From Cristatella mucedo (Eukaryota; Bryozoa; Phylactolaemata; Cristatellidae): DNA of 64,000 bases. Within the stretch, counting starts at the first letter, position 1. Each line of letters begins with the position of its first letter. The stretch spans positions 196,001 to 260,000 of the forward strand of contig WPIO01000074.1 in NCBI GenBank assembly GCA_009760855.2. Direction: 5' to 3'. The translations under genes and the position numbers were made by a program. This document shows, piece by piece, positions 10,829-20,215 of the stretch. Under the pieces are notes generated by a model, which did no database searches, had not been told where the DNA came from, and was given only the letters and a program-made list of their open reading frames with translations.

Positions 10829-11826
10829 CATGGGTCCCGCGGACCGCCGACCTTGGCTTAATTCTCTGAGATGATGAGCGAAACGTTCAGCTAGTCATCA
10901 GCGATAAAAAAGCGCCGACTGGGCGAAACGCGCTCCGCACTGACGACTCCTCGTAGTTATACAGCCACCCGGCACCGAGAGGCAGTGCTACTTCCGCGCA
11001 TCTAGAGAGGCGCATACTTCCGCGCATATTTCCGCGCTTTCCTCTCTAGCTTTTTAGTCGTCTTCGCCATTAGATACCGTCACTTTTGAGCTCCGCGGAC
11101 TTGTCGCCGTAGGTCGTTTCGCGCGTCGAAACTGCGGGAAGAGACTTCGAGCAGCTCGAAGTGTAGCGCCACGTGGTCGCGCATCTTTTGCTTCGCTTTC
11201 CTGACGGCAAATCATATGACGTCAGTCTCCTGATGTCAAGGTAGAAAAGAATCCTCTCTTCTATCTTCTGTTTTCTAATCGATCTTTTCTAATATAATCT
11301 ATTTTCTAATCCCAATTTTCCAATGTAATCTATGCTCTAGTCCTTATTTTTTAATTTCTACCTTATATTTTCTAATCTAATAATTTTCTATTTTCTTTCT
11401 TCTATTTAAGAATAAAATTTAATAACTCTAATCTAAAATAATTTTCTATTTATAATATCTGCCTTCTATTCTCTAATCCCACGCGCCGGAGGCGCGGAAC
11501 CTCGTCGCTTCCCGAACGATCGAACGAGCTGCGCTAGCCGCAGCGAAGCACCAGCCGCAAGCGAGCAGCGCTCGGTTGCTAGACTGCTATCGCCGAGTCG
11601 CGCCGGCAGGTGGCCCAGACTGGCGGCAATCCGCTGCACCGGTCGGCGGCAGCGGCGGCGGTCTCGCGCGCGCCGGGGGGGGCGGATCGCGCGCGCAGGC
11701 AAAGCGGAGCCCGGCGGCGGTGGCGTAGGCGTCGGCGGCGGCGTCGGCGGCGCAGCGCCAAGAGTCTCGCGCATATTGCAGGCGTGACGGAGAGTCCTAG
11801 CGGCGAGCCGGTCGGAGCTGCGGACC
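10829..11826. other. Upstream region of the galaxin-like gene
   Basis: No coding sequence is recognised. A TTTTCTAAT-rich AT stretch runs from about 11,235 to 11,480, followed by a CpG-rich segment (11,480-11,826) that borders the galaxin-like ATG and is the likely promoter and 5' untranslated region. No clear TATA box lies close to the start. Confidence 0.45.
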
Positions 11827-12864
11827 ATGCTGCCCTACTACGTAGCCTCGGCGTCGCTGCTGTGCTGGTGCGCCCTCGCGCGAGCGGGTAAGAACCGCGC
11901 GCGGCCGCTGCGGCGTCTTCGCGGCGCCCCGGCCGGCGCTGGCGCGACGCGGCGATCGACTCCGCGGCCGCGCTCGGCGCGCTCCGCTCCCGCCGCGTCT
12001 CGACTTCCGTCGCCTCGCGCCTCGCTCGAGCCGCGCCAGGTGGCTATCGCGCGCGCGCCGCAAACGGGCACTTCCGCTCGTAGGCGACGGCGGCGGCGGC
12101 CAGTATTCGGAGTCGAGCGCGATCTGCGGCTCGAGCGCCTTCAATCGCAGCGTCAGCGTCTGCTGCGCCGGAGCGGTGCAGGACAGCCACGGCGGCGCCG
12201 GCCGCACCGGATGCTGCGGCAATCGCTCGTACGACGCGCTCGCGACCGCCTGCTGCCTGGGCTCGCTGTCCTACGCGGCTACGGTCCGCTGGTCACCGGC
12301 TGCTGCGACTCGGTCGCCTACGACGCGCGCAACTGCGCGTGCTGCGGCGGCGGCGCCCTAGTCCGGGCCGTCGGCGGACCGTTCGGCACGGGCTGCTGCG
12401 GCGGCCAGACGCCGTTCGACGCGCGCACGAGCGTGTGCTGCGACGGCGCGGTGGCGCCGAGCCTCGGCCTCGGCAGGACGGGCTGCTGCGGGCCGACGTC
12501 CCGTCTGCTGGGCAGCAGCGCGTGCTGCCAGGGCAAGGTCGTCGCAGCGTACGGCCGCCACACCGGCGGCGGCGGCTGCTGCGGGCCGGCGGCGTTCGAC
12601 CTGCGCGTCAGCTTCTGCTGCGGCGGCGTCCTCTACCCGACCTCGAGCGTCGGACGCCCGCGCTGCTGCGGGGCGGCGCCGTACGACGGCCTCGCGCAAG
12701 CCTGCTGCAACGGCACGCTGGCGCCTAGCTACGGGCTCGACACGGCCTGCTGCGGCGCGCAGTCGTACAGCCGACGCAACGGCACCTGCTGCGGCGGCGT
12801 CGTGCGCGCCGACTACCCGCCGCCGCACGGCCGCCGTAGCCCGCCGCAGGAGGTGGGGTGCTAG
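11827..12864 (+). CDS. Galaxin-like secreted cysteine-pair repeat protein (two exons, one frameshift)
   Basis: Exon 1 (11,827-11,887) encodes a signal peptide, MLPYYVASASLLCWCALARA. A phase-1 GT donor (GTAAG at 11,888) pairs with an acceptor after CGCTCGTAG, so exon 2 starts at 12,084 and the 196-bp intron restores an open frame beginning GDGGGGQYSE. Exon 2 encodes a chain of short repeats of the form TGCCG-x(4)-YDxxxxxCCxG, with 15 Cys-Cys pairs up to the TAG at 12,862-12,864. This is the hallmark of galaxin, a coral skeletal organic-matrix protein; galaxin-like proteins are also known from other metazoans. The repeat register jumps by one base near 12,275-12,278 (after LSY, before GYGPLVTGCC), so one base seems missing, by mutation or assembly error. 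Without that, the precursor would be about 280 residues. No transmembrane segment follows the signal peptide, so secretion is likely. A role in extracellular matrix or biomineral is inferred from family only. Confidence 0.85.
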   Translation: MLPYYVASASLLCWCALARAGKNRARPLRRLRGAPAGAGATRRSTPRPRSARSAPAASRLPSPRASLEPRQVAIARAPQTGTSARRRRRRRPVFGVERDLRLERLQSQRQRLLRRSGAGQPRRRRPHRMLRQSLVRRARDRLLPGLAVLRGYGPLVTGCCDSVAYDARNCACCGGGALVRAVGGPFGTGCCGGQTPFDARTSVCCDGAVAPSLGLGRTGCCGPTSRLLGSSACCQGKVVAAYGRHTGGGGCCGPAAFDLRVSFCCGGVLYPTSSVGRPRCCGAAPYDGLAQACCNGTLAPSYGLDTACCGAQSYSRRNGTCCGGVVRADYPPPHGRRSPPQEVGC

Positions 12865-13764
12865 TGTGGGCGTGTCATTGCGCGTCACGTGGTTCCGCCC
12901 TCCAGCCGACGTTCCGTCCGCCCGAACGGTCATGCTCCTTGCCGGCACGTGACGCGCTCCTTGCGGCGCAGTTGACTTTCTGCCTGTGCGTCGGCCTGCA
13001 CGCACGCTATCCACTCTCTCCTCTCTCTCTCTCTCTCTCTTAACACCACGTGCTCCGGAGCACCACGCACGACGGCCGCTATATCGTACAATACAGCCGC
13101 CGTCGTCGACAACGCAACGACTCGCTTGCGGGGGGGCTTCGCTCTCCGTCGCGCCGCCTTCGCACCGCCATCGCGCGCGCCCACGAGCCCCTCCCTACAC
13201 TAGCACTCTTAAGGACCGAAGCCGTGCGCTCGAATCCTGCAGTGTGCAATCCTGCAGAACTGCCATCTGCGAGCGGCGGTGAGCGGCCGTTGAGGCTCCT
13301 CTGCAGCCTGCGGACTCGCAGCTTCGCTGAGTCACAGTAATTCCGTCTCGGAAGACACCACTTTACGCCATCTTGCCACTCGATGGAAGTGCGCCATCTT
13401 AGCCACGTGACGCAAGTTCGCCATCTTGCGGCGTGACAGGTTTTCTCGCTTAGGGATACAAATGAGGTTCAGTAAAGTCAGTTGGTATTAATTTTTTTCA
13501 TCGGCCGGGTATGGAGCTAAGCCGGAGCATCCGGGAGTTTTTACTCCTCGCTCGCTGCAGCTGATGGCGTTGATTCGCTGAAAAATACGTCTTCGCGCTC
13601 GCTGCGATACTTTCTTCGCCCGTTCGAGGCGAGTCGCTAATCTGACGCCAAGAGGATCCGACGCCGCTCCTGCAGCGGTGACGTACGTAAAAAAAAGAAG
13701 AACAAAACGCTTGCAGATTTAACAGCCTCTTTTTGCATAGCGACAGAAGTGCCTTTACGTCTAT
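12865..13764. other. Downstream of galaxin-like gene; CpG-rich with motif cluster
   Basis: There is a short (CT)n run at about 13,014-13,040, then CpG-rich sequence with several short frames that have no recognisable homologue. No obvious AATAAA polyadenylation signal lies within the first few hundred bases after the stop codon. Confidence 0.4.
13366..13431 (-). promoter_or_regulatory. Cluster of three GCCATCTT (YY1-type) motifs with a CACGTG E-box
   Basis: GCCATCTT occurs at 13,367, 13,393 and 13,420, spaced 26-27 bp, with GCCACGTGAC between the second and third. GCCATCTT is the reverse complement of AAGATGGC, the known YY1 core common in CpG-island promoters. The spacing suggests a decayed 26-bp tandem duplication. 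A promoter role is inference; no adjacent first exon was recognised. Confidence 0.45.
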
Positions 13765-13866
13765 CAACACCGCTTGCAGTAGCGATAAAGGATCGCCCAC
13801 CACAGGAATCGAACCCAAGAACTCGGGGCCGAGGTCGTGAAAAGCTAGCCTACTGGGCCCTTACAG
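13765..13866 (-). repeat. SINE family B copy (tRNA-like head, hairpin tail)
   Basis: In element orientation it reads a TTCACGACCTCGG segment, a B-box-like GGGTTCGATTCC, then GGGCGATCC...ATCGCTACTGCAAGCGG. The same arrangement recurs at 13,881-13,975, 31,112-31,196, 52,996-53,091 and more loosely at 14,405-14,487 and 42,968-43,050. It differs from the main SINE in its tail. Confidence 0.55.
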
Positions 13867-13880
13867 CTCACCGTCGGCCA

Positions 13881-13975
13881 TTATCGCCGCTTGCAGTTGG
13901 CAATAAAGAATCGCCCAACTGAAGAAATCAAACCCACGACCGCGGTCGAGAAGAGCGATAGCACCTCATCTCCTA
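13881..13975 (-). repeat. SINE family B copy
   Basis: Immediately follows a first copy in the same orientation. It shares CGCTTGCAGT, ATAAAGAATCGCCCA and a degraded B-box complement (AATCAAACCC). Confidence 0.5.
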
Positions 13976-14117
13976 CGACGCATCACGACCTGAAGAGGAA
14001 CTTGGCTTCTGAACTTTGCTATAAAGAGCTCCCGCGAGCTCGCGCACACAACGTTGCTCGAGTACAATAGAACAGTCATAATCGCATCAAAGTTACCGCT
14101 TAAAGACGTGCTTAATT

Positions 14118-14240
14118 TGGTACGGCGCCCAGAGAGAGGTTAATCTCTGTCCGGGTGCTTTCCATATACCGCCGCAGGGCTCGAGCCCGCTATCTCGGTC
14201 GTGAAAGGCACGCACCTTACCCTTGGGCCAAACCATGCCA
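14118..14240 (-). repeat. Main SINE (family A) copy
   Basis: Starts with the tail complement GGCGCCCAGAGAGAGGTTAATCTCT, passes the B-box complement GGGCTCGAGCCC and ends in the head complement CTTGGGCCAAACCA. It matches the SINE described at 60,948-61,079, with divergence. Confidence 0.65.
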
Positions 14241-14404
14241 GCCATTGGGAACCTTTGAACAGTCAAGTCCTTGCGAGCGATGGGAAGTAGGTGGAACGAA
14301 CATGTTCGATTCTCCGAGAAATGTATTAACCATTCGCTGCACGGTCATCAATGCAGACGGAGATACATTACATTACAATGCGTTGGCAGAGCGGGTCGGA
14401 TATA

Positions 14405-14487
14405 GTCGGGCCGCGATAGCCATGGAGGTCAGGTGCTCGCTCGCTTTTCACGACCCGGGTCGCGGGTTCGAGTCACGCAGCGTCACG
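14405..14487 (+). repeat. Possible SINE family B copy
   Basis: Contains CAGGTGCTCGCTCGC, TTCACGACCCGGGTCG and GGGTTCGAGTCACG, resembling the tRNA-like half of family B. The characteristic tail is not clear. Confidence 0.35.
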
Positions 14488-15299
14488 ATCCTCTATGGCA
14501 TGCCACTTTAAGCGGCGGCGACGGCGATTACCCGCTCTTCTCCCGCTAAATCGGCGGATACACATTTTTTAATTTTATTGCCAGAGAACCGCATCGACCT
14601 GCCGCGAGGCAACCGACGTCGTGCGCTCGCTCACTCGGAAGCCCCGCGACCTCCCACGCAGGGAGCTCCGCAACTAAGGCGATGGCAGCGCGTACCTCCG
14701 GGCGACCGTATCTGCATCGACCGACTGATCCGGGTGATCGCGTGATCCCTGCAGACGATGTTGATTGGCACAGACTACGATTTTTAAACAACTGTTATGA
14801 CTGCACTGAACAATGTGCGCTACACCTGTAGATATACTGTACGCGATTGGATCGGACAAGTCGCACTACACGACGGCATTGGCGGCGATGCCGCTCGCTT
14901 GTGCGGTGGATGCGTCGCTCCGCCGGCCGGCCAGGGTACGACCGGACTGCGGTAGTGTGTTTGCGGTCAGACCGCGACATTGGCACGCCCGCACTCGTCC
15001 GCGCCCTCGAATCGACCGATTTGCGCCCGCGAGTCGTCGAGCTTGTTTTCGTCTCTAGCGGTTCCGGGGGGGGGGCGGGCGCAAGCGCTATCGCATCCGT
15101 TGGGGTGGGGCACGAGCACTCACGTTATGGTGGCGCTGGGGCCGTGAGAGGGAGGCATGCGGTAACGAGGGCCGGCTGCATCGCTCGCTCGTGGCTGCAA
15201 GCCTTTAGCGCGAAGCAGAGGACGATCCTTTGTGAGCGTCGGTGCGCAGCAGAGGACGATGCACCGCGTACTTAATGCGGTGCGCGGAGCTTTCGCCCT

Positions 15300-15451
15300 C
15301 CGGACTCTGCTATGCTTCCCATTTTCTCTTTGTTGCGTGAAATGAACTCTCTTGGCTATCGAATGCGTACCAAATGCCGTTTAGGCTGTGAGTGCGCTTT
15401 ACGAAACTCTCCCGCGTAACGCACTCATAGTCTTTGTAGCTTTGTGGAGTT
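15300..15451 (+). repeat. Dispersed repeat R copy (left arm)
   Basis: Shares CTCTGCTATGCTTCCCA, GAATGCGTACC and GTGGAGTTA with the other R copies; it lies inside the left inverted-repeat arm. Confidence 0.7.
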
Positions 15452-15511
15452 AGAAAGATACACCTTAGCCAAAGACGGCTGATCGGGGTGCTGATTTAAA
15501 TCAAAAAACGA

Positions 15512-15583
15512 CTCCGTGGCGGAAAATTGAACCCCAGTGTCCTTCGTGAAAGGCAGTGATACTAACCGCTATACTCCCAAGGA
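15512..15583 (-). pseudogene. tRNA-Asp-derived pseudogene with UUC anticodon position
   Basis: 72 nt aligned end to end with the tRNA-Asp genes of this window. The anticodon triplet reads TTC, which would be glutamate, but the anticodon stem (ACTGC against GAAGG) pairs at only three positions and the acceptor stem has one mismatch. It is therefore best read as a decayed tRNA-Asp relative. A T6 run follows. The mirror copy is at 28,766-28,837. Confidence 0.75.
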
Positions 15584-15599
15584 CTTAAAAATAGTCAGA

Positions 15600-16110
15600 A
15601 TTTCAGTAGCGATTCTTTCACTTCGGCTAGTCAAACTGCCGCTGCTAAGCAACGTTAACGTCACCGACAGCCGCCAGCCATATGCCTGCAGGACGCGTTA
15701 CATTCTGCCGGCGCCGACGATCGCTCGGTTCGACATGGCTGTCAGCCGTCCGAAGGCGTCGGCTGGCTCGCGGCCACTCTTCATCGACGATCGATGGATA
15801 GATTTCGCGTGAGACCGCAGCGCGTTATCAGCGCAAAGGGCATGGCTGTGGCTGTGGGGTGACTTCGTGCGCCTGAAACGCGTCGGCCCAGGGCTTCAAG
15901 CGAATCGCCGCAATCCAGTCAAACTAAAGGAAAAATCAACCGGAAATGATCGACGTGAAGCTCAAATTTCGCGTAAATATTGCGGTACGCGGTCGTTATA
16001 AATGTGGTGCCCGCCGAATTGCATGCGATTTCGCTTGTGCGCTCCAGTGGTGGGCACCTGGGCTCCCGAGATGCAGGTCACCAACGAAACCACCATATCT
16101 AGAAAGATGC
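15600..16110 (-). repeat. tRNA upstream module, copy M1 (left arm)
   Basis: A block of about 500 bp that in this orientation lies directly 5' of the tRNA-like pseudogene. Landmarks are TTTATAACGACCGCGTACCG, GAAGCCCTGGGCCGACGCG, TCGATCGTCGAT, GCGTCCTGCAGG and AAAGAATCGCTACT. Module M2 (17,630-18,078) has the same order in the opposite orientation, ahead of an intact tRNA-Asp. Confidence 0.8.
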
Positions 16111-16117
16111 TACGAAA

Positions 16118-16200
16118 GCATAATGATAATAATAATAATGATAATAAATTTGATAAAGCAGAGTCAGAGAACTCAATCTCTCCCTCTCTAGGTACTTCAC
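16118..16200 (-). repeat. LINE-type 3' tail fragment
   Basis: Complement of an (ATT)n-type end followed by TTTGATAAAGC...AGAGAACTCAATCTCT, the LINE tail signature; no coding part remains. The mirror copy is at about 28,148-28,230. Confidence 0.65.
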
Positions 16201-16349
16201 GCATAGGTTCGCGAGAGCCGTGACTTTCTTATCTCATTCGGCTGCCGACTCGTACTGTGGGCATCCCACAAAATGTCGTCGGCAATCTTAGGTTCGTCTT
16301 CGCTTCGTTGACGCAGCTGCAGCTAAATCCGCGAGAATCTAATAGCCAC

Positions 16350-16488
16350 GCTGGTTTGGCCGCCCGGCGGTTAAGGTGCTCGCCCCGACCAACGTTTGGC
16401 CGAGATCGTAGGCTCAAACATTATGGCGTACGTGAAGCGTCTGAATAGAGAGAAAGCTCTCTTAGGGCGCTATACAAATATATTACGT
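16350..16488 (+). repeat. Main SINE (family A) copy, left arm
   Basis: Head GCTGGTTTGGCCGCCCGG and GGTTAAGGTGCTCGCCCCGA, degraded B-box, then GAAGCGTCTGAATAGAGAG and the tail TTAGGGCGCTATACAAAT. It lies 70 bp upstream of a tRNA-Asp gene. The mirror copy is at 27,861-27,999. Confidence 0.85.
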
Positions 16489-16558
16489 TTATTATTACAG
16501 GAATGGCCGAATGCTTTAACAGAATCACTACCCGAAAATGAGTGAATCTCTCGTCGTG

Positions 16559-16630
16559 TCCTTGGTAGTATAGTGGTTAGTATCCCCGCCTGTCACGCGG
16601 GAGACCGGGGTTCAATTCCCCGCCAAGGAG
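16559..16630 (+). tRNA. tRNA-Asp (GUC)
   Basis: 72 nt, delivers aspartate during translation. Acceptor stem TCCTTGG pairs fully with CCAAGGA, discriminator base G. The anticodon arm is CCCGC-CTGTCAC-GCGGG with GTC, and the T arm is CGGGG-TTCAATT-CCCCG. A- and B-box promoter sequences are in place, and a T6 run starts four bases after the 3' end as Pol III terminator. No CCA is encoded and no intron is present. Its 5' flank differs from the other two tRNAs in the arm and resembles the spacer copy at 24,155-24,292. Confidence 0.97.
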
Positions 16631-16749
16631 TTGTTTTTTGCGTTGGCAATCGTCGGCAGCACCAAAAGACGTACTCGAGACCGATGAACCAGTTGAGCTG
16701 GCGTGTCCGCATTGCATGCAGCTATTGCAACAGCCGATGTGGAAGTGAA

Positions 16750-16925
16750 GCGTCTCGTTCCCCCAACAAGATTAGGCATCGTACCGACGGCTCTGCTCCT
16801 TCAAGTCGCTTTTCTGTGCCTCCAGCCAACCTCAAGTCCTTGCGAGACCGTGCATTCAGCTCGCACGCTCTCAAGTCCTGGAGCTAGCTACCAATTGGCG
16901 TCACGACGTCCTCTGACTTTACGAT
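16750..16925 (+). pseudogene. LINE C-terminal fragment (left arm)
   Basis: Translates to RHRTDGSAPSSRFSVPPANL and KSLRDRAFSSHALKSWS, a diverged version of the LINE C-terminal end (NHRTTRF...LKSFGDRAFSSYAPKAWN). It is a different subfamily from copies 1 and 2. Confidence 0.75.
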
Positions 16926-17629
16926 ATTAATACAAAAGCTAAGCTGCAAACGTCTAGACAGAGAATAAGTTGTTTTTCGTCGACGTGCAAATGTCTGATT
17001 ATTAATATTAATACTATCATTAAAAACCGCGCCTCCAAGCAAGTAGCATAGCTTCTAAACCTCGATCTTGATTGGGCTTCGCGAAAAATTCGGGACTTAA
17101 GTGCGCAATTTTTCGACGTTGCGTCACTGCGATGCCTCTTTTGAAGCGCTTCGAATACATTCGCACCGACCCTGTCTGGAGACCCCGGGGCGGCGCACCG
17201 AAGCGAGTCACCGAAGGTGCGTCTCCTCCGGCGGGCCTCTTTAAACTCGTCTAAACAGAAGTATCTAACCGGCAGCTCGAACGACTTTACGATTCCATTT
17301 AATGGTAAATATCGAGAAAATACTGAAAGAAAATTGTCCAACAATCAAATATTAGTCTTGGGTACCTTTCAAAAAAGAAATACGTTAGCAATGAGATCGC
17401 AAGTCCTGATGATTTACGCACGGTAGGAAAGTATGGATGTGCAAATTGCTTCAAACTGGGAAGTTAACCGGAGGCAGCATACTTACAAACAATTTACCAA
17501 TCTCAGTATCGCGTGTGACTTATATCCCAACTTGCTGACTTTGGTATATCGAGGTACGTGTCTGCAGCTCATTGAGGTGAACGCTCGTGACTCTTAGAGA
17601 GACTAGACGAGACGAGAGTGAGGAAGCGA

Positions 17630-18078
17630 TATCGCCTGCAATTCGGTGGGCACCGCATTTATAACGACAGCGTACTGCAAAATTTACGCGAAATTCGAGC
17701 TTTGAGTCGATAATTCCGGTCAGTTGTTGCTTAATTAGAGCGGTTTGCGGAGATTTGCTTCAAGCCCTGGGCCGACGCGGTTCAGTGTACCCAGTCACCA
17801 GAGACCCACGCAGCCACGCCCTTCTCGCAGATAACGGGCTGTGGTCTCTCGCGAAATCTAGCTATCGATCGTCGATAAAGAGCGGCCGTGAGCCGCCCGA
17901 CGCCTACGGAGGCTGACAGCACGGTCGAACCGAGCGACAGTCGGCGCCAGCAGAATCTAACGTGTCCTGCAGGTCGATGGCTGGCGTATTTTGGTAGCGT
18001 CAACGTTATTTAGCAGCGGCAGTTGGAGTGGCCGAAGTGAAGGAATTGCTACTAACGTTCTGCATGTTTATTCATAAA
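17630..18078 (+). repeat. tRNA upstream module, copy M2 (left arm)
   Basis: Same landmarks as M1: GGGCACCGCATTTATAACGA, AAGCCCTGGGCCGACGCG, ATCGATCGTCGAT, GTCCTGCAGG, and TGAAGGAATTGCTACTAACG ending about 31 bases before the tRNA-Asp at 18,079. Confidence 0.8.
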
Positions 18079-18150
18079 TCCTTGGTAGTATAGTGGTTAG
18101 TATCCCCGCCTGTCACGCGGGAGACCGGGGTTCAATTCCCCGCCAAGGAG
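18079..18150 (+). tRNA. tRNA-Asp (GUC)
   Basis: Sequence identical by eye to the 16,559 gene over all 72 nt, with GTC anticodon, complete stems and discriminator G. A T5 run starts three bases downstream. It is followed within 14 bases by a 27-bp perfect hairpin (18,164-18,236). It sits 3' of module M2. Confidence 0.97.
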
Positions 18151-18163
18151 TATTTTTGCGATT

Positions 18164-18236
18164 ATAAAAACCTGCGATTATAAAACCCTAATTAAATATA
18201 ATATATATATAGGGTTTTATAATCGCAGGTTTTTAT
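18164..18236. repeat. Perfect 27-bp hairpin next to tRNA-Asp
   Basis: Stem 18,164-18,190 pairs perfectly with 18,210-18,236 (ATAAAAACCTGCGATTATAA at the outer part) around a 19-nt A/T loop. The mirror copy is at 26,114-26,186 and is also perfect. It may be the terminal part of a small foldback element, or a recombination-prone cruciform. Confidence 0.9.
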
Positions 18237-18369
18237 ATCTGCATATTACTATTTGCAGAAATCTGTAAATTACTATTGGAAATCATTTTTGCGATTTGAA
18301 AACTTCCGTATATAGGTATATGCAGGTTTTCGAATTGCACAAATTACTCGGCTGGGAATTTAACCCGTA

Positions 18370-18396
18370 CATATATATATATATATATATATATAC

Positions 18397-18432
<36 letters not shown>
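18370..18432. repeat. (TA)n microsatellite (left arm)
   Basis: (TA)n interrupted once by CTAAA. It is longer than the mirror tract at 25,934-25,978, so the arms differ here in length. Confidence 0.95.
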
Positions 18433-18435
<3 letters not shown>

Positions 18436-18591
18436 CATTTGTACAGCGCCCTAAGAGAACTTAATCTCAGGTACTTCACATATTCGACGGAGCTGGAGCC
18501 CACGACCTCGGTTATCAATTGCTTCCACAATTCTTACGCAACGACATCTACTCTCCAACTGCCGACTATTGCACATCTTTTTCAGCGGTCC

Positions 18592-18795
18592 TGAACTGCT
18601 ACTTCTATGCTACTCACTACCTCAACTGCTCTCCTGACTCTGCTATGCTTCCCACTTTCTCTCTGTTGCGTGAGACGAAGTCTGTTGGCTACCGAATGCG
18701 TACCGAAAGCCGCTTAGGCTGTGAGCGCGCTATACAAAACTCTCCTGCGTAACACCCACGTGGTCTTTATGACTTTGTGGAGTTACAGACGGAGA
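18592..18795 (+). repeat. Dispersed repeat R copy (left arm)
   Basis: Contains CTCTGCTATGCTTCCCAC, GCGTACCGAAAGCCGC and GCGCGCTATACAAAACTCTC; preceded by a degraded SINE-like segment at about 18,432-18,510. Confidence 0.75.
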
Positions 18796-19206
18796 TACAA
18801 TACAAATACAATACAATACAATTGCATTCATCTTTACTTTGGTCGAGGCCAGCACCTTAACGAGTGACCCAAACCAGTGCGGCAATTTTCTCCTGTACAT
18901 CTTGCAGGGATCTCCTCCATACTAGAAGCTCCTAATTTCGCTACTTTAATTTAAAATCTACGATGAGGAGGATGAACCTTTGAACGGGCTCCACCCTTTT
19001 TAGCCTGAGCTATCCTTATTAAGCTGTACTTTTACTTCGCTCCCTCCCCGTTACGGCAGAATCTAACGCGTCCTGCAGATTTTCTGGCGATTGCGGGAGG
19101 CGTCAACGTTGCTACGCAGCGACAATCGTACGGCCCGCGCATCAAGAGAGCGGGACTGACCAAAGTGAAGGAATCGCTACTAAAGTTCTGCATGTCAAGT
19201 CACAAG

Positions 19207-19278
19207 TCCTTGGTAGTATAGTGGTTAGTATCCCCGCCTGTCACGCGGGAGACCGGGGTTCAATTCCCCGCCAAGGAG
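19207..19278 (+). tRNA. tRNA-Asp (GUC)
   Basis: Third tRNA-Asp of the left arm, with the same 72-nt sequence, GTC anticodon and intact stems; a T5 run follows within eight bases. Its 5' flank (19,050-19,206) is a shorter form of the module: CAGAATCTAACGCGTCCTGC, GTCAACGTTGCTACGCAGCG and GTGAAGGAATCGCTACTAAA. Confidence 0.97.
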
Positions 19279-19884
19279 TTATTTTTAATTTAAAAAACTG
19301 CGTCGCAGAGAAACCGGCATCTAGCGTAAACGTGTCTTCCGTTCGGAACGTGCGCATATGAACGCAAAAGCTGAATGGCAAACGTGCTGTCAAATCCATA
19401 AATTCTGCGTTCAGAGCTCTAAGTTTACACAGTGCGTAGGCTCTACCACCAAGAGCATCACCCCATATCCACGCGCCTCGTCAGCAAGACAGCCGGATTT
19501 TGGTAATGGGCACCTGAACGCAACTAGGACAGGGGTGTGACTCTGGGGCGACGACTTTTAGTCGTAATCAAAAAAAAAAAAGCGCTTCCACCCTTCTGAA
19601 ACTTGTCCAGTCTTAACTGCTCACCGTGTGGCTGTGTTAATAATGCTCATTAAAAAGCAGTTGGAAGGCCTCTCTGTCTTAGCGACGTTGGCACCGCCTG
19701 GACGCTTCTTTCAATGAACCAAAAAAAGATATTCCTGCCCTACTTATAAGATAACAATAATAATTAAGTTTTTCGTGTAGCATCCAAAGAGCGTACCGAA
19801 TCTCAATTCAGGTGCCTCACAACTCACTGTAAAAGAAGCAATAATCAAGAGTCAATTACAAACAATATTAATGCAATGATAATA

Positions 19885-20215
19885 ATAATAATACATTTGT
19901 CATAACACCCTCAGAGAACTAAATCTCTTTCTAGGCACTCTATATTTGCTGCAAAGGAAGCGCGATCGATGGGTTAGTAGTAGCACGCTCAATGACAACA
20001 TGCATAACATGGTTAGAGGTGACATGCACAGGGTCAGCATGCGAACACGGTCATACATAACAGCTGCACAGTTTAGCACCAGCTCTAAGCGCCTGATTGT
20101 ACAGGCCGGTAGACCAGTAAGCAGTGAGCTGCAGAAGTCGAGGCGGGATGTCGAAAATGCACGGACCAATTTCAACGTGGTATCTCTGTCTAAACCCGAT
20201 CTAAAGCCCGATCGT
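19885..20215 (-). mobile_element. LINE 3'-end fragment straddling the inner arm boundary
   Basis: On the minus strand this carries parts of the LINE C-terminal coding region (ACATCCCGCCTCGACTTC, CTTACTGGTCTACC), then its 3' untranslated sequence (GCATGCTGACCCTGTGCATG) and tail. Most of the intervening coding region is deleted. Bases 19,885-19,980 are mirrored at the start of the right arm; the rest is not, so a duplication breakpoint lies inside this fragment. Confidence 0.8.

Larger units (their letters stand above)
14778..19980 (+). repeat. Left arm of a giant inverted repeat (about 5.2 kb)
   Basis: This arm is the near-identical reverse complement of 24,387-29,634. Paired coordinates sum to 44,349-44,367 along the whole length, for example tRNA 16,559-16,630 with 27,719-27,790, and 19,207-19,278 with 25,087-25,158. 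Arm differences are scattered substitutions plus length changes at a (TA)n tract, a C/G homopolymer (G9 here, C17 there), an A run and a short minisatellite. The arm contains three tRNA-Asp genes, one tRNA pseudogene, SINE, repeat R and LINE fragments. The inner end falls inside a LINE 3' fragment. Confidence 0.97.

Noticed and set aside
10398-10874. Repetitive cysteine-containing frame (CPMSCVR repeats)
   Set aside because: A 14-bp minisatellite gives the same open repeat in all frames on both strands; it is not a cysteine-rich protein.
12358-13014. Minus-strand frame of 218 codons opposite the galaxin-like gene
   Set aside because: Shadow of the GC-rich repeat-encoding exon on the plus strand.
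15512-15583. Functional tRNA-Glu (UUC)
   Set aside because: The anticodon stem does not pair and the body is that of tRNA-Asp, so it is called a pseudogene.
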